DNA of 5,747 bases from an uncultured Blautia sp. (GCA_900552095.1 URYM01000126.1:1-5747), one strand, 5' to 3'; positions 1-5,564 are shown, counted from the first letter of the stretch. Program-made: numbers and translations. Notes: generated by a model from the letters alone, not told the origin.

Positions 1-37
1 ACGGTCTCGTGGGCTCGGAGATGTGTATAAGAGACAG
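1..37 (+). other. Illumina Nextera adapter read-through (artefact)
   Basis: Bases 4-37 match the 34-base Nextera read-2 transposase adapter exactly: GTCTCGTGGGCTCGG at 4-18, then the 19-base Tn5 mosaic end AGATGTGTATAAGAGACAG at 19-37. Bases 1-3 (ACG) could be the end of the index that precedes this adapter in the library molecule. Translating the adapter from the GTG at base 9 gives MGSEMCIRDR, a peptide seen as an artefact in many draft-genome proteins. It is not biological sequence and not a natural transposon end. It marks a contig end, so nothing to its left can be inferred. Confidence 0.98.
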
Positions 38-929
38 GTCCGGTCCGGTTCCGGCGGGGTCAGCTGCGGGAAAACGGAACCCATCTCTGGCGGAAGAATT
101 AAATTTTATGCCGGACGTGCAGGTGGTTGTGGGCAGTCATGATCACATCTGTAATGCGCTGGGCTGCGGGGTATACCGGGAGGGGGAGTGTTCCAATGCC
201 ATGGGAACTACAGAAGGGATTACGGCAGTCTTAAAGAGAGAACAGCTGTCGGCTTCCCGGGCCGCAAAATATCAGATGGCCTGCGAACCGTTTGTTTTGC
301 CCGGGCTGTGTAATACAGTAGCCTGGAACAATGCATCCGGAGTTTTGCTGCGCTGGTTCGTGCAGGAATTTGTGCGGGAGGGAGAGCAGAGAGATCAGAA
401 CAGAATATTTGAACAGATGAACAGTCAGATGGAAGAGGAGCCGACCCATCTTCTGATTCTGCCGCATTTTTCGGGAGCAGCCACACCGTATATGGATAAT
501 GGATCCAAAGGCGCAGTTCTGGGGCTTACCCTGGGAACGAGAAGACAGGATATTTACAAAGCGCTGATGGAGTCTGTAAATTTTGAACTGGCACAGATCC
601 TGGAATGTCTGGAAAAGGCGGAGGTTCCTGTGAAACGGCTGATCGCTACCGGAGGCGCTCTGTCTCCTCAGCTGCTTCAGATCAAAGCGGATGTGCTGGG
701 AAGAGAAATTTATACGGTAGAGAATAAACAGACCGGTACTTTGGGCTGTGCTGTTCTGGGAAGTGTGGCGGCGGGAGATTACGGCAGTGTGGAAGAGGCG
801 GTAAAAGCTATGGTGCGTCCGGGGCTTATTTATGAACCGCAGGAGAGACGCAGCCGGTTTTACCGGGAGAAGTTTGCGCTTTATAAGGAAGTATATCCGG
901 CTTTGGCCGGACTCAGCCGGGCGTTATGA
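38..929 (+). CDS. FGGY-family carbohydrate kinase, C-terminal part (5'-truncated by contig end)
   Basis: FGGY kinases transfer phosphate from ATP to a sugar or polyol in the cytoplasm. About 296 residues remain of a family usually near 500; the first sugar-binding domain is lost off the contig, and the apparent GTG start at base 9 lies in the adapter. Visible motifs: GSHDH (D codon 141-143), equivalent to the conserved GGHD with the catalytic-base aspartate; a GTTEG phosphate-binding-like loop (204-218); LPHFSGAATPYMD followed by GAVLGLTLG, the typical C-terminal-domain segment; ATGGALS (645-665), the adenosine motif, followed by QIKADVLG; and GTLGCAVLGS near the end. Stop TGA is at 927-929. 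The gene ends 15 bases before the aldolase gene, so the two are probably co-transcribed. The substrate cannot be read from this fragment; xylulokinase-like, L-ketose kinase or LsrK-like members all fit. Confidence 0.9.
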
Positions 930-944
930 TTTTGGGAGGCAGGT

Positions 945-1787
945 ATGATATCAAATTATACAGAAATTTTAAAATATGCGAGAAAACATAAGATTACAGT
1001 AGGAGCATTTAATTCTTTTAATATGGAAACGTTGCAGGCGGTGATCCAGGCAGCAGAGAAAAAGCAGGTTCCTCTGATCGTGCAGACCTATCATGCCCAT
1101 GCAGATTATGCAGGGCCGGAATTTATGCGGGCTCTTTACGCAACAGCTGCCCAGAAAGCTTCGGTCCGGATTGCCATGGGACTGGATCACGGGAAATCCT
1201 TTGCCCAGGCTAAGGCCTGCATAGATGCCGGCTATACAGGGGTTATGATCGACCTGGCCAGTGAGGATTATGAAAAAAATGTGGAAGAGACCAGAAAAGT
1301 GGTGGCATTGGCTCATGCGAAAGGTGTTTCCGTGGAAGCAGAACTGGGAGTGATCGCGGATGCGGACCGGTCTTTGGAGGAAATTGCCGCAGGTTATACA
1401 GATCCGGAAGTGGCGAGAAAATTTTACCGGGACACGGGAGTAGACTGTCTGGCAGTTTCGGTGGGAACGGCGCACGGAACGTATGCACATAAGCCGAAAA
1501 TTAACTTTGAACTTTTAAAAGAGCTGATTGATACGGTTTACTGTCCCATTGTAGTTCATGGCGGATCGGGAACTCCCGAGGAAGATGTGGAAGAAATGGT
1601 CCGCCTGGGGGTTGCGAAGTTAAATGTGGGAACTGATTTTTTCGATGCATACAGGAAGGCGATTGCCGATATTCTGGAAGAAAAAGGTTCGGGCTGCGAT
1701 GTGATTGAGATGATGGCGGCGGCCCGGGAGGCAGTAGAGAAGGTGGCTCTTCAGAAACTGGATATTCTGAGCCGCTTCCGCATTTAA
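945..1787 (+). CDS. Class II (zinc) ketose-bisphosphate aldolase, FbaA/GatY/KbaY-like
   Basis: The family reversibly cleaves a ketose phosphate (fructose or tagatose bisphosphate, or related 1-phosphates) to dihydroxyacetone phosphate plus an aldehyde, using zinc, in the cytoplasm. The protein is 280 residues, a normal length for a complete (beta/alpha)8 member. Motifs in order: GAFNSFNMETLQA near the N-terminus (20-32); GLDHGKSF at 79-86 with D81 and zinc ligand H82; VEAELGVI at 130-137 with metal-site glutamates; VGTAHGTY at 173-180 with H177; VVHGGSGTP at 203-211 with H205 and the phosphate-binding loop; and KLNVGTDFF at 225-233, the second phosphate-binding segment. All expected ligands are present, so it should be active. 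ATG 945 is supported by GGGAGG at 934-939 at good spacing. It lies 15 bases after the FGGY kinase, suggesting that the kinase product feeds this enzyme. The exact substrate is not determined by sequence. Confidence 0.93.
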   Translation: MISNYTEILKYARKHKITVGAFNSFNMETLQAVIQAAEKKQVPLIVQTYHAHADYAGPEFMRALYATAAQKASVRIAMGLDHGKSFAQAKACIDAGYTGVMIDLASEDYEKNVEETRKVVALAHAKGVSVEAELGVIADADRSLEEIAAGYTDPEVARKFYRDTGVDCLAVSVGTAHGTYAHKPKINFELLKELIDTVYCPIVVHGGSGTPEEDVEEMVRLGVAKLNVGTDFFDAYRKAIADILEEKGSGCDVIEMMAAAREAVEKVALQKLDILSRFRI

Positions 1788-1804
1788 GTGTAAAAGATTT
1801 CAGA

Positions 1805-1858
1805 AAGACTGTGAGAGGGGATGTAAGATTGTGGTCTTACATCCCCTCTCACAGTTTT
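1805..1858. terminator. Bidirectional intrinsic terminator between convergent aldolase and typA genes
   Basis: A perfect 21-bp stem pairs 1808-1828 with 1835-1855 (core CTGTGAGAGGGG...CCCCTCTCACAG) around a 6-base loop, TTGTGG. One G-U and two A-U pairs extend it to 1805-1858. An A-rich left flank and a T-rich right flank (TTTT, then AATATTTT) supply U tracts on both strands. It starts 18 bases after the aldolase stop and ends 13 bases before the typA stop, so it should end transcription from both sides. Confidence 0.92.
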
Positions 1859-1870
1859 AATATTTTAGAG

Positions 1871-3700
1871 TCAGTTTTTCATGTTCTCCCGTTTGCGCAG
1901 CCTGGAATCCAGAATTTTTTTGCGGATGCGAAGGCTTTGCGGAGTTACTTCCAGAAGTTCATCCTTATCGATGAATTCCAGCGCCTGCTCCAGGCTCAGC
2001 ACTCTGGGCGGAGTCAGTTTTAAGGCTTCGTCGGCGGAAGAGGAACGGGTATTGGTCAGATGCTTGGTTTTGCATACGTTCAGTTCAATATCTTCCGCTT
2101 TTCCGTTCTGTCCGATTACCATGCCGGCATAAACTTTCTGGCCCGGTCCGATAAAGAGAGTACCCCGGTCCTGTGCCTGGAAGAGACCGTAGGTGACAGA
2201 TTCTCCATTTTCAAAAGCGATCAGGGAACCCTGTTTCCGGTACTGGATTTCTCCCTTGAAGGGGCCGTAACCGTCGAAGGTGGAGTTCATGATTCCGTTT
2301 CCCTTGGTGTCTGTCATGAATTCTCCCCGGTAGCCGATCAGACCTCTGGCGGGAATGTTGAATTCCAGGCGGGTTGTGCCGTCGGCGGAGGGACTCATAC
2401 CCTGCAGTTCACCTTTTCGGTTGGAAAGTTTCTGGATCACGCTTCCGGCAAATTCTTCCGGAACGTCAATATATACCAGTTCCATAGGTTCCAGAAGGTG
2501 ATCTTTTTCATCTTTTTTATAGAGAACTTCCGCCTTGCTGACTGCAAATTCATAGCCTTCCCGGCGCATATTCTCGATCAGAACCGACAGATGGAGTTCA
2601 CCTCGGCCGGATACCTTGAAGCAGTCCGGGGATTCTGTTTCTTCTACGCGAAGGCTCACGTCGGTGTTCAGTTCTCTCATCAGACGGTCACGGAGATGGC
2701 GGGAAGTAATATATTTTCCTTCCTGTCCGGCCAGCGGACTGTCATTCACCATAAAATGCATCGCGATGGTGGGTTCGGAGATCTTCTGGAATGGAAGGGG
2801 CTCCGGATTGTTCACATCACAGAGCGTATCTCCGATATGGATATCGGCGATACCGGAGATTGCCACGATCGATCCGATATGAGCCTCAGATACTTCCACC
2901 TTGTTCAGTCCGTCAAACTCGTAGAGTTTGCTGATTTTTACTTTCTTTTTCTTGCTGGGATCGTGATGATTCATCATCATGACCTCCTGGTTTACGGCAA
3001 TTTTCCCATTGTCAACCTTTCCTACACCGATACGTCCCACGTATTCGTTGTAATCGATGGTGCTGATCAGAACCTGAGTTCCGGCATCCGGATCACCGGC
3101 GGGTGCCGGAATGTGCTCCAGAATCGTCTCAAAAAGGGGAACCATATTTTTGTGTTCCTCTGTGAGATCTTTTGCTGCCCAGCCGGCCTTTGCGGAAGCG
3201 TAGAGGAAGGGGCAGTCCAGCTGTTTATCATTGGCTTCCAGATCCATCAGAAGTTCCAGGACTTCATCCACAACCTCAGCCGGGCGGGCTTCTGGGCGAT
3301 CCACTTTATTAATGCATACGATCACATCCAGATCCAGTTCCAGAGCCTTTTTCAGGACGAAGCGGGTCTGGGGCATGGGACCTTCAAAAGCGTCTACGAC
3401 CAGAATGACACCATTTACCATTTTCAGGACCCGTTCTACTTCTCCGCCGAAGTCTGCGTGCCCGGGGGTATCGATAATATTGATTTTTGTATTTTTATAA
3501 AAAACTGCTGTATTTTTGGAAAGAATCGTGATGCCGCGTTCCCGCTCGATGTCATTGGAGTCCATCACCCGCTCCTGAACTTCCTGATTGGCGCGGAAGA
3601 CGCCGCTCTGTTTTAAAAGTTCGTCCACCAGGGTTGTTTTGCCGTGGTCTACATGAGCGATGATCGCAACGTTTCTCACATCTTCTCTTGTTGTTTTCAT
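1871..3700 (-). CDS. typA: TypA/BipA ribosome-associated translational GTPase
   Basis: TypA/BipA is an EF-G-like GTPase that binds the 70S ribosome and supports 50S assembly, especially in cold or stress. It is complete at 609 residues, the usual family size. G motifs: G1 AHVDHGKTT 15-23; G2 RGITI 55-59; G3 DTPGH 77-81 with the catalytic histidine; G4 NKVD 131-134; G5 SAK 169-171. Beta-barrel domain II follows (including VGRIGVGKV and GDTLCD), then the two EF-G-like alpha/beta domains (a stretch with GRGELHLSVLIENMRREGYEF and RGLIGYRGEF, both characteristic). The C-terminal BipA-specific domain ends with a basic tail (RIRKKILDSRLRKRE). The ATG at 3700-3698 is preceded on its strand by GAGGAG (complement of 3709-3714) at about 8-base spacing, supporting this start. 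Monocistronic: divergent from the OB-fold gene and convergent with the aldolase. No broken motifs. Confidence 0.98.
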   Translation of the reverse strand: MKTTREDVRNVAIIAHVDHGKTTLVDELLKQSGVFRANQEVQERVMDSNDIERERGITILSKNTAVFYKNTKINIIDTPGHADFGGEVERVLKMVNGVILVVDAFEGPMPQTRFVLKKALELDLDVIVCINKVDRPEARPAEVVDEVLELLMDLEANDKQLDCPFLYASAKAGWAAKDLTEEHKNMVPLFETILEHIPAPAGDPDAGTQVLISTIDYNEYVGRIGVGKVDNGKIAVNQEVMMMNHHDPSKKKKVKISKLYEFDGLNKVEVSEAHIGSIVAISGIADIHIGDTLCDVNNPEPLPFQKISEPTIAMHFMVNDSPLAGQEGKYITSRHLRDRLMRELNTDVSLRVEETESPDCFKVSGRGELHLSVLIENMRREGYEFAVSKAEVLYKKDEKDHLLEPMELVYIDVPEEFAGSVIQKLSNRKGELQGMSPSADGTTRLEFNIPARGLIGYRGEFMTDTKGNGIMNSTFDGYGPFKGEIQYRKQGSLIAFENGESVTYGLFQAQDRGTLFIGPGQKVYAGMVIGQNGKAEDIELNVCKTKHLTNTRSSSADEALKLTPPRVLSLEQALEFIDKDELLEVTPQSLRIRKKILDSRLRKRENMKN

Positions 3701-3740
3701 AACAGAATCTCCTCTTATTATTATGTGTTACCGATATTAC

Positions 3741-3768
3741 AGTCTACCACAATTTTCCCGGATTACAA
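3741..3768 (-). promoter_or_regulatory. Putative sigma-A promoter for typA
   Basis: On the minus strand, TTGTAA (complement of 3763-3768) is followed after 16 bases by TAGACT (complement of 3741-3746). These are 4/6-type matches to -35 and -10. A start near 3734 would leave a leader of about 33 bases containing the GAGGAG ribosome-binding site. Found by eye only; other nearby AT-rich hexamers, such as TAATAT (complement of 3734-3739), lack a matching -35. Confidence 0.4.
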
Positions 3769-3789
3769 GGGGAAGCCGGAAAAATTGTG
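3748..3789. repeat. 14-bp inverted repeat over the typA promoter region
   Basis: CACAATTTTCCCGG (3748-3761) and CCGGAAAAATTGTG (3776-3789) are inverted copies differing at one position, with a 14-base spacer. In minus-strand RNA the differing position becomes a U-G wobble, so the RNA arm pairs completely. The left arm lies between the putative typA -35 and -10 and the spacer holds the -35, so a DNA operator is possible. No run of Ts follows on either strand, so it does not look like an intrinsic terminator. Confidence 0.6.
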
Positions 3790-3894
3790 AAAAATGTAAA
3801 GAGCCGGTTTTGACAAATACCGCGTTTTCTGTCGGATCTGCCCGATGAAAAGTGGATGTGATTCTGTTCTAAAGTGAAAAAAAGGGACATACAC

Positions 3895-3903
3895 TGATAT
3901 AGA
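3895..3903 (+). promoter_or_regulatory. Weak extended -10 for the tandem OB-fold gene
   Basis: TGATATAGA (TG at 3895-3896, TATAGA at 3898-3903) fits an extended -10 element, with TAAAAT just downstream at 3904-3909. No good -35 lies 17 bases upstream. It is placed 36 bases before the ATG at 3939. A TTGACA at 3810-3815 has no -10 at the proper distance. Low-confidence call. Confidence 0.3.
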
Positions 3904-3938
3904 TAAAATACCGGGAAGAGAAAGGGGAACTATCATTC

Positions 3939-4565
3939 ATGGCAGATAAAATTATTGAAAACAATCAGGTATCAATTCTGGGGCAGATTGCTTCGCAGTT
4001 TGTGTTCAGCCATCAGGTCTTCGGAGAAGGTTTCTATCTGGTAGATGTACTGGTGAAAAGACTCAGCGAATCGGAAGACCGCATACCTGTAATGGTGTCA
4101 GAACGGCTGCTTGATGTGACACAGGATTATGAGGGAGAGTACATAGAAGTGACGGGACAGTTCCGTTCTTATAACAGGCATGAGGAAAAGAAAAACCGTC
4201 TGGTGCTCTCAGTCTTTGCCCGCGAGATCTGCTTCGTGGAAGAAGAGGACGAGACCGTAAAAACCAATCAGATTTTTCTGGACGGATACATATGCAAGCC
4301 GCCTGTATACAGGAAAACCCCTCTGGGAAGAGAGATCGCAGATCTTCTGATCGCGGTGAATCGTCCTTACGGGAAGTCGGACTATATCCCCTGTATCTGT
4401 TGGGGGAGAAATGCCCGCTATGCTTCAGCATTTCAGGTGGGCGGCCATGTTCTTGTGTGGGGAAGAATCCAGAGCAGGGAATATATCAAGAAGCTGGGGG
4501 AAAATGAGACGGAGAAGCGAACGGCTTACGAAGTTTCCGTTGGCAAGCTGGAGTATGTAGACTAG
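3939..4565 (+). CDS. Tandem OB-fold, single-stranded DNA-binding-like protein
   Basis: 208 residues. The C-terminal half (about 110-206) reads as an SSB-type OB fold: FLDGYICKPPVYRKTPLGRE (113-132) matches the SSB pattern of a glycine-containing first strand, a diverged P-x-x-R-x-T-P-x-G loop and a conserved continuation; IADLLIAVNR (133-142) matches the hydrophobic strand ending in AVNR; YIPCICWGRNA (149-159) matches the strand ending in W-G; and VLVWGRIQSREY (171-182) matches the next strand. The N-terminal half (about 9-100) repeats the layout: NQVSILGQI, VDVLVKR, RIPVMVSER, IEVTGQFRSY. An ancestral duplication is therefore likely. It lacks the acidic DDDIPF-like tail of housekeeping SSB and a signal peptide or membrane segment, so a cytoplasmic accessory nucleic-acid-binding role is inferred; the partner is unknown. 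ATG 3939 follows AGGGG (3923-3927) at 11 bases. It is probably transcribed alone, with a terminator after the stop. Confidence 0.8.
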   Translation: MADKIIENNQVSILGQIASQFVFSHQVFGEGFYLVDVLVKRLSESEDRIPVMVSERLLDVTQDYEGEYIEVTGQFRSYNRHEEKKNRLVLSVFAREICFVEEEDETVKTNQIFLDGYICKPPVYRKTPLGREIADLLIAVNRPYGKSDYIPCICWGRNARYASAFQVGGHVLVWGRIQSREYIKKLGENETEKRTAYEVSVGKLEYVD

Positions 4566-4574
4566 AAAAAGAAG

Positions 4575-4613
4575 AAGGGGCAGGTTTTGGGGTGAGCCTA
4601 AAATCTGTCCTTT
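4575..4613 (+). terminator. Terminator-like hairpin after the OB-fold gene
   Basis: 4575-4591 (AAGGGGCAGGTTTTGGG) pairs with 4597-4613 (CCTAAAATCTGTCCTTT) over 17 bp with a 5-base loop, GTGAG. All four non-Watson-Crick positions are G-U in plus-strand RNA but A-C mismatches in minus-strand RNA, so the structure is built for rightward transcription. It starts 10 bases after the OB-fold stop. The U tract is imperfect: TTT closes the stem and another TTTTT comes at 4625-4629. Confidence 0.7.
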
Positions 4614-4636
4614 CGGTGTTGTAATTTTTAATCATA

Positions 4637-4658
4637 GGAACCGCTCTGGTTCCGGAAC
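4637..4658. repeat. Small GGAACC hairpin with overlapping palindrome
   Basis: GGAACC (4637-4642) and GGTTCC (4648-4653) form a 6-bp hairpin with a GCTCT loop. The second arm also belongs to the 10-base palindrome GTTCCGGAAC (4649-4658), so two alternative pairings are possible. It lies in the 160-base gap between the OB-fold gene and the Rpn locus. Function is unknown; it could be chance. Confidence 0.4.
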
Positions 4659-4681
4659 ATTTCGGTCATTTCAAACATATC

Positions 4682-4695
4682 TGACAGTTCTGTCA
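4682..4695. promoter_or_regulatory. Perfect 6-bp inverted repeat upstream of the Rpn locus
   Basis: TGACAG-TT-CTGTCA is a perfect dyad centred about 37 bases before the ATG at 4726. The tight 2-base centre favours a protein-binding site over an RNA hairpin. I recognise no specific regulator for it, and I could not place a clear -35/-10 pair around it. Confidence 0.35.
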
Positions 4696-4725
4696 AAATC
4701 CAAAGGGAATCATATGGGAGGTAAC

Positions 4726-4836
4726 ATGGGAAGGAAGGATAAGGTTTTAAAAGATTATTTCAGCGATCCGGAGCGCTTCTGCGATTTTATAAACGGTGCG
4801 GTTTTTGACGGAAGCCAGAATACAGCGGGCAGATGA
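4726..4836 (+). CDS. 36-residue ORF: N-terminal remnant of the Rpn protein
   Basis: It begins MGRKDKVLKDYFSDPERF and diverges from the Rpn pattern after FDGSQ, reading four or five unrelated residues before TGA. The ribosome-binding site GGGAGGT (4716-4722) is the strongest in this region and selects ATG 4726 over the in-frame ATG at 4714. Its TGA (4834-4836) overlaps the ATG (4833-4835) of the next ORF as ATGA, so its translation could deliver ribosomes to the C-terminal ORF. As a protein it is probably unstable; any present role would be as a leader. Confidence 0.5.
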   Translation: MGRKDKVLKDYFSDPERFCDFINGAVFDGSQNTAGR

Positions 4837-5504
4837 AAAAGCTGCAAAAGCAGCATCGGGAAAAGAAAGATCTGAAGACAGCAGCGGAATATCTGTCGGG
4901 ACTTTCGGAGGAGGACCGGCTAAAGCCGGTGCTGACGGTAGTTTTTTACTATGGCACAGAGCCCTGGAATCAGAACCTGCAGCTGCATCAGATGCTGGAG
5001 TTTCCGCCGGGACTGGAGAGGTATCGGGGCTGTTTTCCGGATTACCATCTAATTCTGATTCAGCCGGACAGCACGGATCCAAAGAAATTTCAGACGGAAT
5101 GGAGGCTGATTTTTGCCCTGCTGAAGAGCAGGAGGGATCCGCAGAGATTTTCCCGGACCGTGGAGGAGCTGGGAGGTGAGGGAATCAGCCGGGAAGGGCT
5201 GATGACAGCGGCAGTATTGCTGGAAGATGAGAAATTATTGAAACTGGCAGAAGAAGAGAAGGAGGAACGGTTTATGGGATGTCAGGCACTGGATATGATA
5301 CGGGAACAGGAGTGGAAGGCAGGAGAAGAAGCGGGGCAAAAAGTGGGCCAGAAGATTGGTCAGGAAATCGGAGAGAAAAAGGCAGAGGAACGCTTTTCCT
5401 GTTTGATCCGGAGGATGAAAGAGGATAATCGGTTGGAAGAGTTTGCAGAACTGGGGACTGATCCGGTGAAGAGGGAGGAGTGGATGAAGGAATATAGGAT
5501 TTGA
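4833..5504 (+). CDS. C-terminal Rpn/YhgA-like fragment, 223 residues
   Basis: This is the downstream frame of the broken Rpn locus. It opens MKKLQKQHREKKD and continues with EYLSGLSEEDRLKPVLTVVFYYG (20-41), the family's post-core signature, then FPDYHLILIQPDS (68-80) and an E/K-rich helical second half with a G-x-x-x-G tetrad repeat (164-180). It ends at TGA 5502-5504. No catalytic PD-(D/E)XK residues are visible. The start has no good Shine-Dalgarno of its own but overlaps the upstream stop as ATGA, so coupled re-initiation is the likely route if it is made. In E. coli, Rpn genes produce short C-terminal proteins from internal starts that restrain the full nuclease. This ORF resembles such a piece in layout only; a decayed remnant is the simpler reading. 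Confidence 0.7.
   Translation: MKKLQKQHREKKDLKTAAEYLSGLSEEDRLKPVLTVVFYYGTEPWNQNLQLHQMLEFPPGLERYRGCFPDYHLILIQPDSTDPKKFQTEWRLIFALLKSRRDPQRFSRTVEELGGEGISREGLMTAAVLLEDEKLLKLAEEEKEERFMGCQALDMIREQEWKAGEEAGQKVGQKIGQEIGEKKAEERFSCLIRRMKEDNRLEEFAELGTDPVKREEWMKEYRI
5322..5372 (+). repeat. 12-base tandem repeat coding G-x-x-x-G tetrads
   Basis: The Rpn fragment's residues 164-180 place glycine every fourth residue (164, 168, 172, 176, 180) as GEEAGQKVGQKIGQEIG, coded by degenerate 12-base units. Such tetrad repeats are common in the linker of Rpn/YhgA-like and related proteins and vary in copy number, probably by slippage. They likely form a helix or helix-helix packing segment. Confidence 0.7.
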
Positions 5505-5525
5505 AATCTGCGAAAAAGTTTAGAA

Positions 5526-5564
5526 AAAATAGCCAAGCATGGGATCTCCATACTTGACTATTTT
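5526..5564 (-). terminator. Terminator hairpin for the leftward VTT-family gene
   Basis: AAAATAGCCAAGCATGG (5526-5542) and CCATACTTGACTATTTT (5548-5564) form a 17-bp stem with a 5-base loop. The two imperfect positions are U-G wobbles in minus-strand RNA but C-A mismatches in plus-strand RNA. On the minus strand the stem ends in a run of Us continuing as TTTTTTCTAAACTTTTT. It starts 20 bases past the stop of the leftward gene and therefore serves that gene; it would work poorly for the Rpn locus. Confidence 0.8.

Larger units (their letters stand above)
4726..5504 (+). pseudogene. Rpn/YhgA-like PD-(D/E)XK nuclease locus with internal out-of-frame deletion
   Basis: Intact Rpn-family proteins (recombination-promoting nuclease / putative transposase, Transposase_31-like) have an N-terminal PD-(D/E)XK nuclease core and a variable C-terminal tail. 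Here GRKDKVLKDYFSDPERF...FINGAVFDGSQ, the family's N-terminus, runs in one frame from ATG 4726, behind GGAGG at 4717-4721. About base 4816-4823 the family pattern jumps to YSGQMKKLQKQHREKKD in a different frame. The stretch expected between FDG and Y-x-x-Q, which carries the nuclease residues including the I-E-N-Q-like motif, is missing. From memory of the family that is about 70-90 codons. TGA at 4834-4836 ends the first frame. The nuclease should be dead. An alternative is a natural two-ORF arrangement, but the abrupt mid-domain junction favours deletion. Confidence 0.75.

Noticed and set aside
19..37. Tn5 mosaic end as evidence of a natural transposon
   Set aside because: It is contiguous with the synthetic Nextera tail at 4-18, so it comes from library preparation.
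9..38. GTG start and N-terminal peptide MGSEMCIRDR for the kinase
   Set aside because: These codons are the sequencing adapter, not genomic DNA; the real start lies beyond the contig end.
969..1490. 173-residue open frame antisense to the aldolase
   Set aside because: Fully contained in a clear aldolase gene with all motifs; composition (rich in C, H, R, F) is typical of a shadow frame.
1811..2023. 70-residue rightward ORF starting inside the terminator hairpin
   Set aside because: It begins within the terminator stem and runs antisense through the typA 3' end, without its own ribosome-binding site or family similarity.
2060..3616. 518-residue open frame antisense to typA
   Set aside because: It lies wholly inside typA on the opposite strand, has no recognisable family pattern, and is a codon-bias shadow of a highly conserved gene.
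3810..3815. Perfect TTGACA as a rightward -35 box
   Set aside because: No acceptable -10 hexamer lies 16-18 bases downstream (around 3832-3838 reads CGGATC).
4796..5179. 127-residue ORF overlapping the Rpn locus in the third frame
   Set aside because: Low-complexity A/S/G/E-rich translation overlapping the frame that carries the Rpn signature; no supporting ribosome-binding site.
4726..5504. Active transposase or insertion sequence
   Set aside because: The YhgA-like family carries a transposase name, but there are no terminal inverted repeats or target duplication around the locus and the nuclease core is missing.
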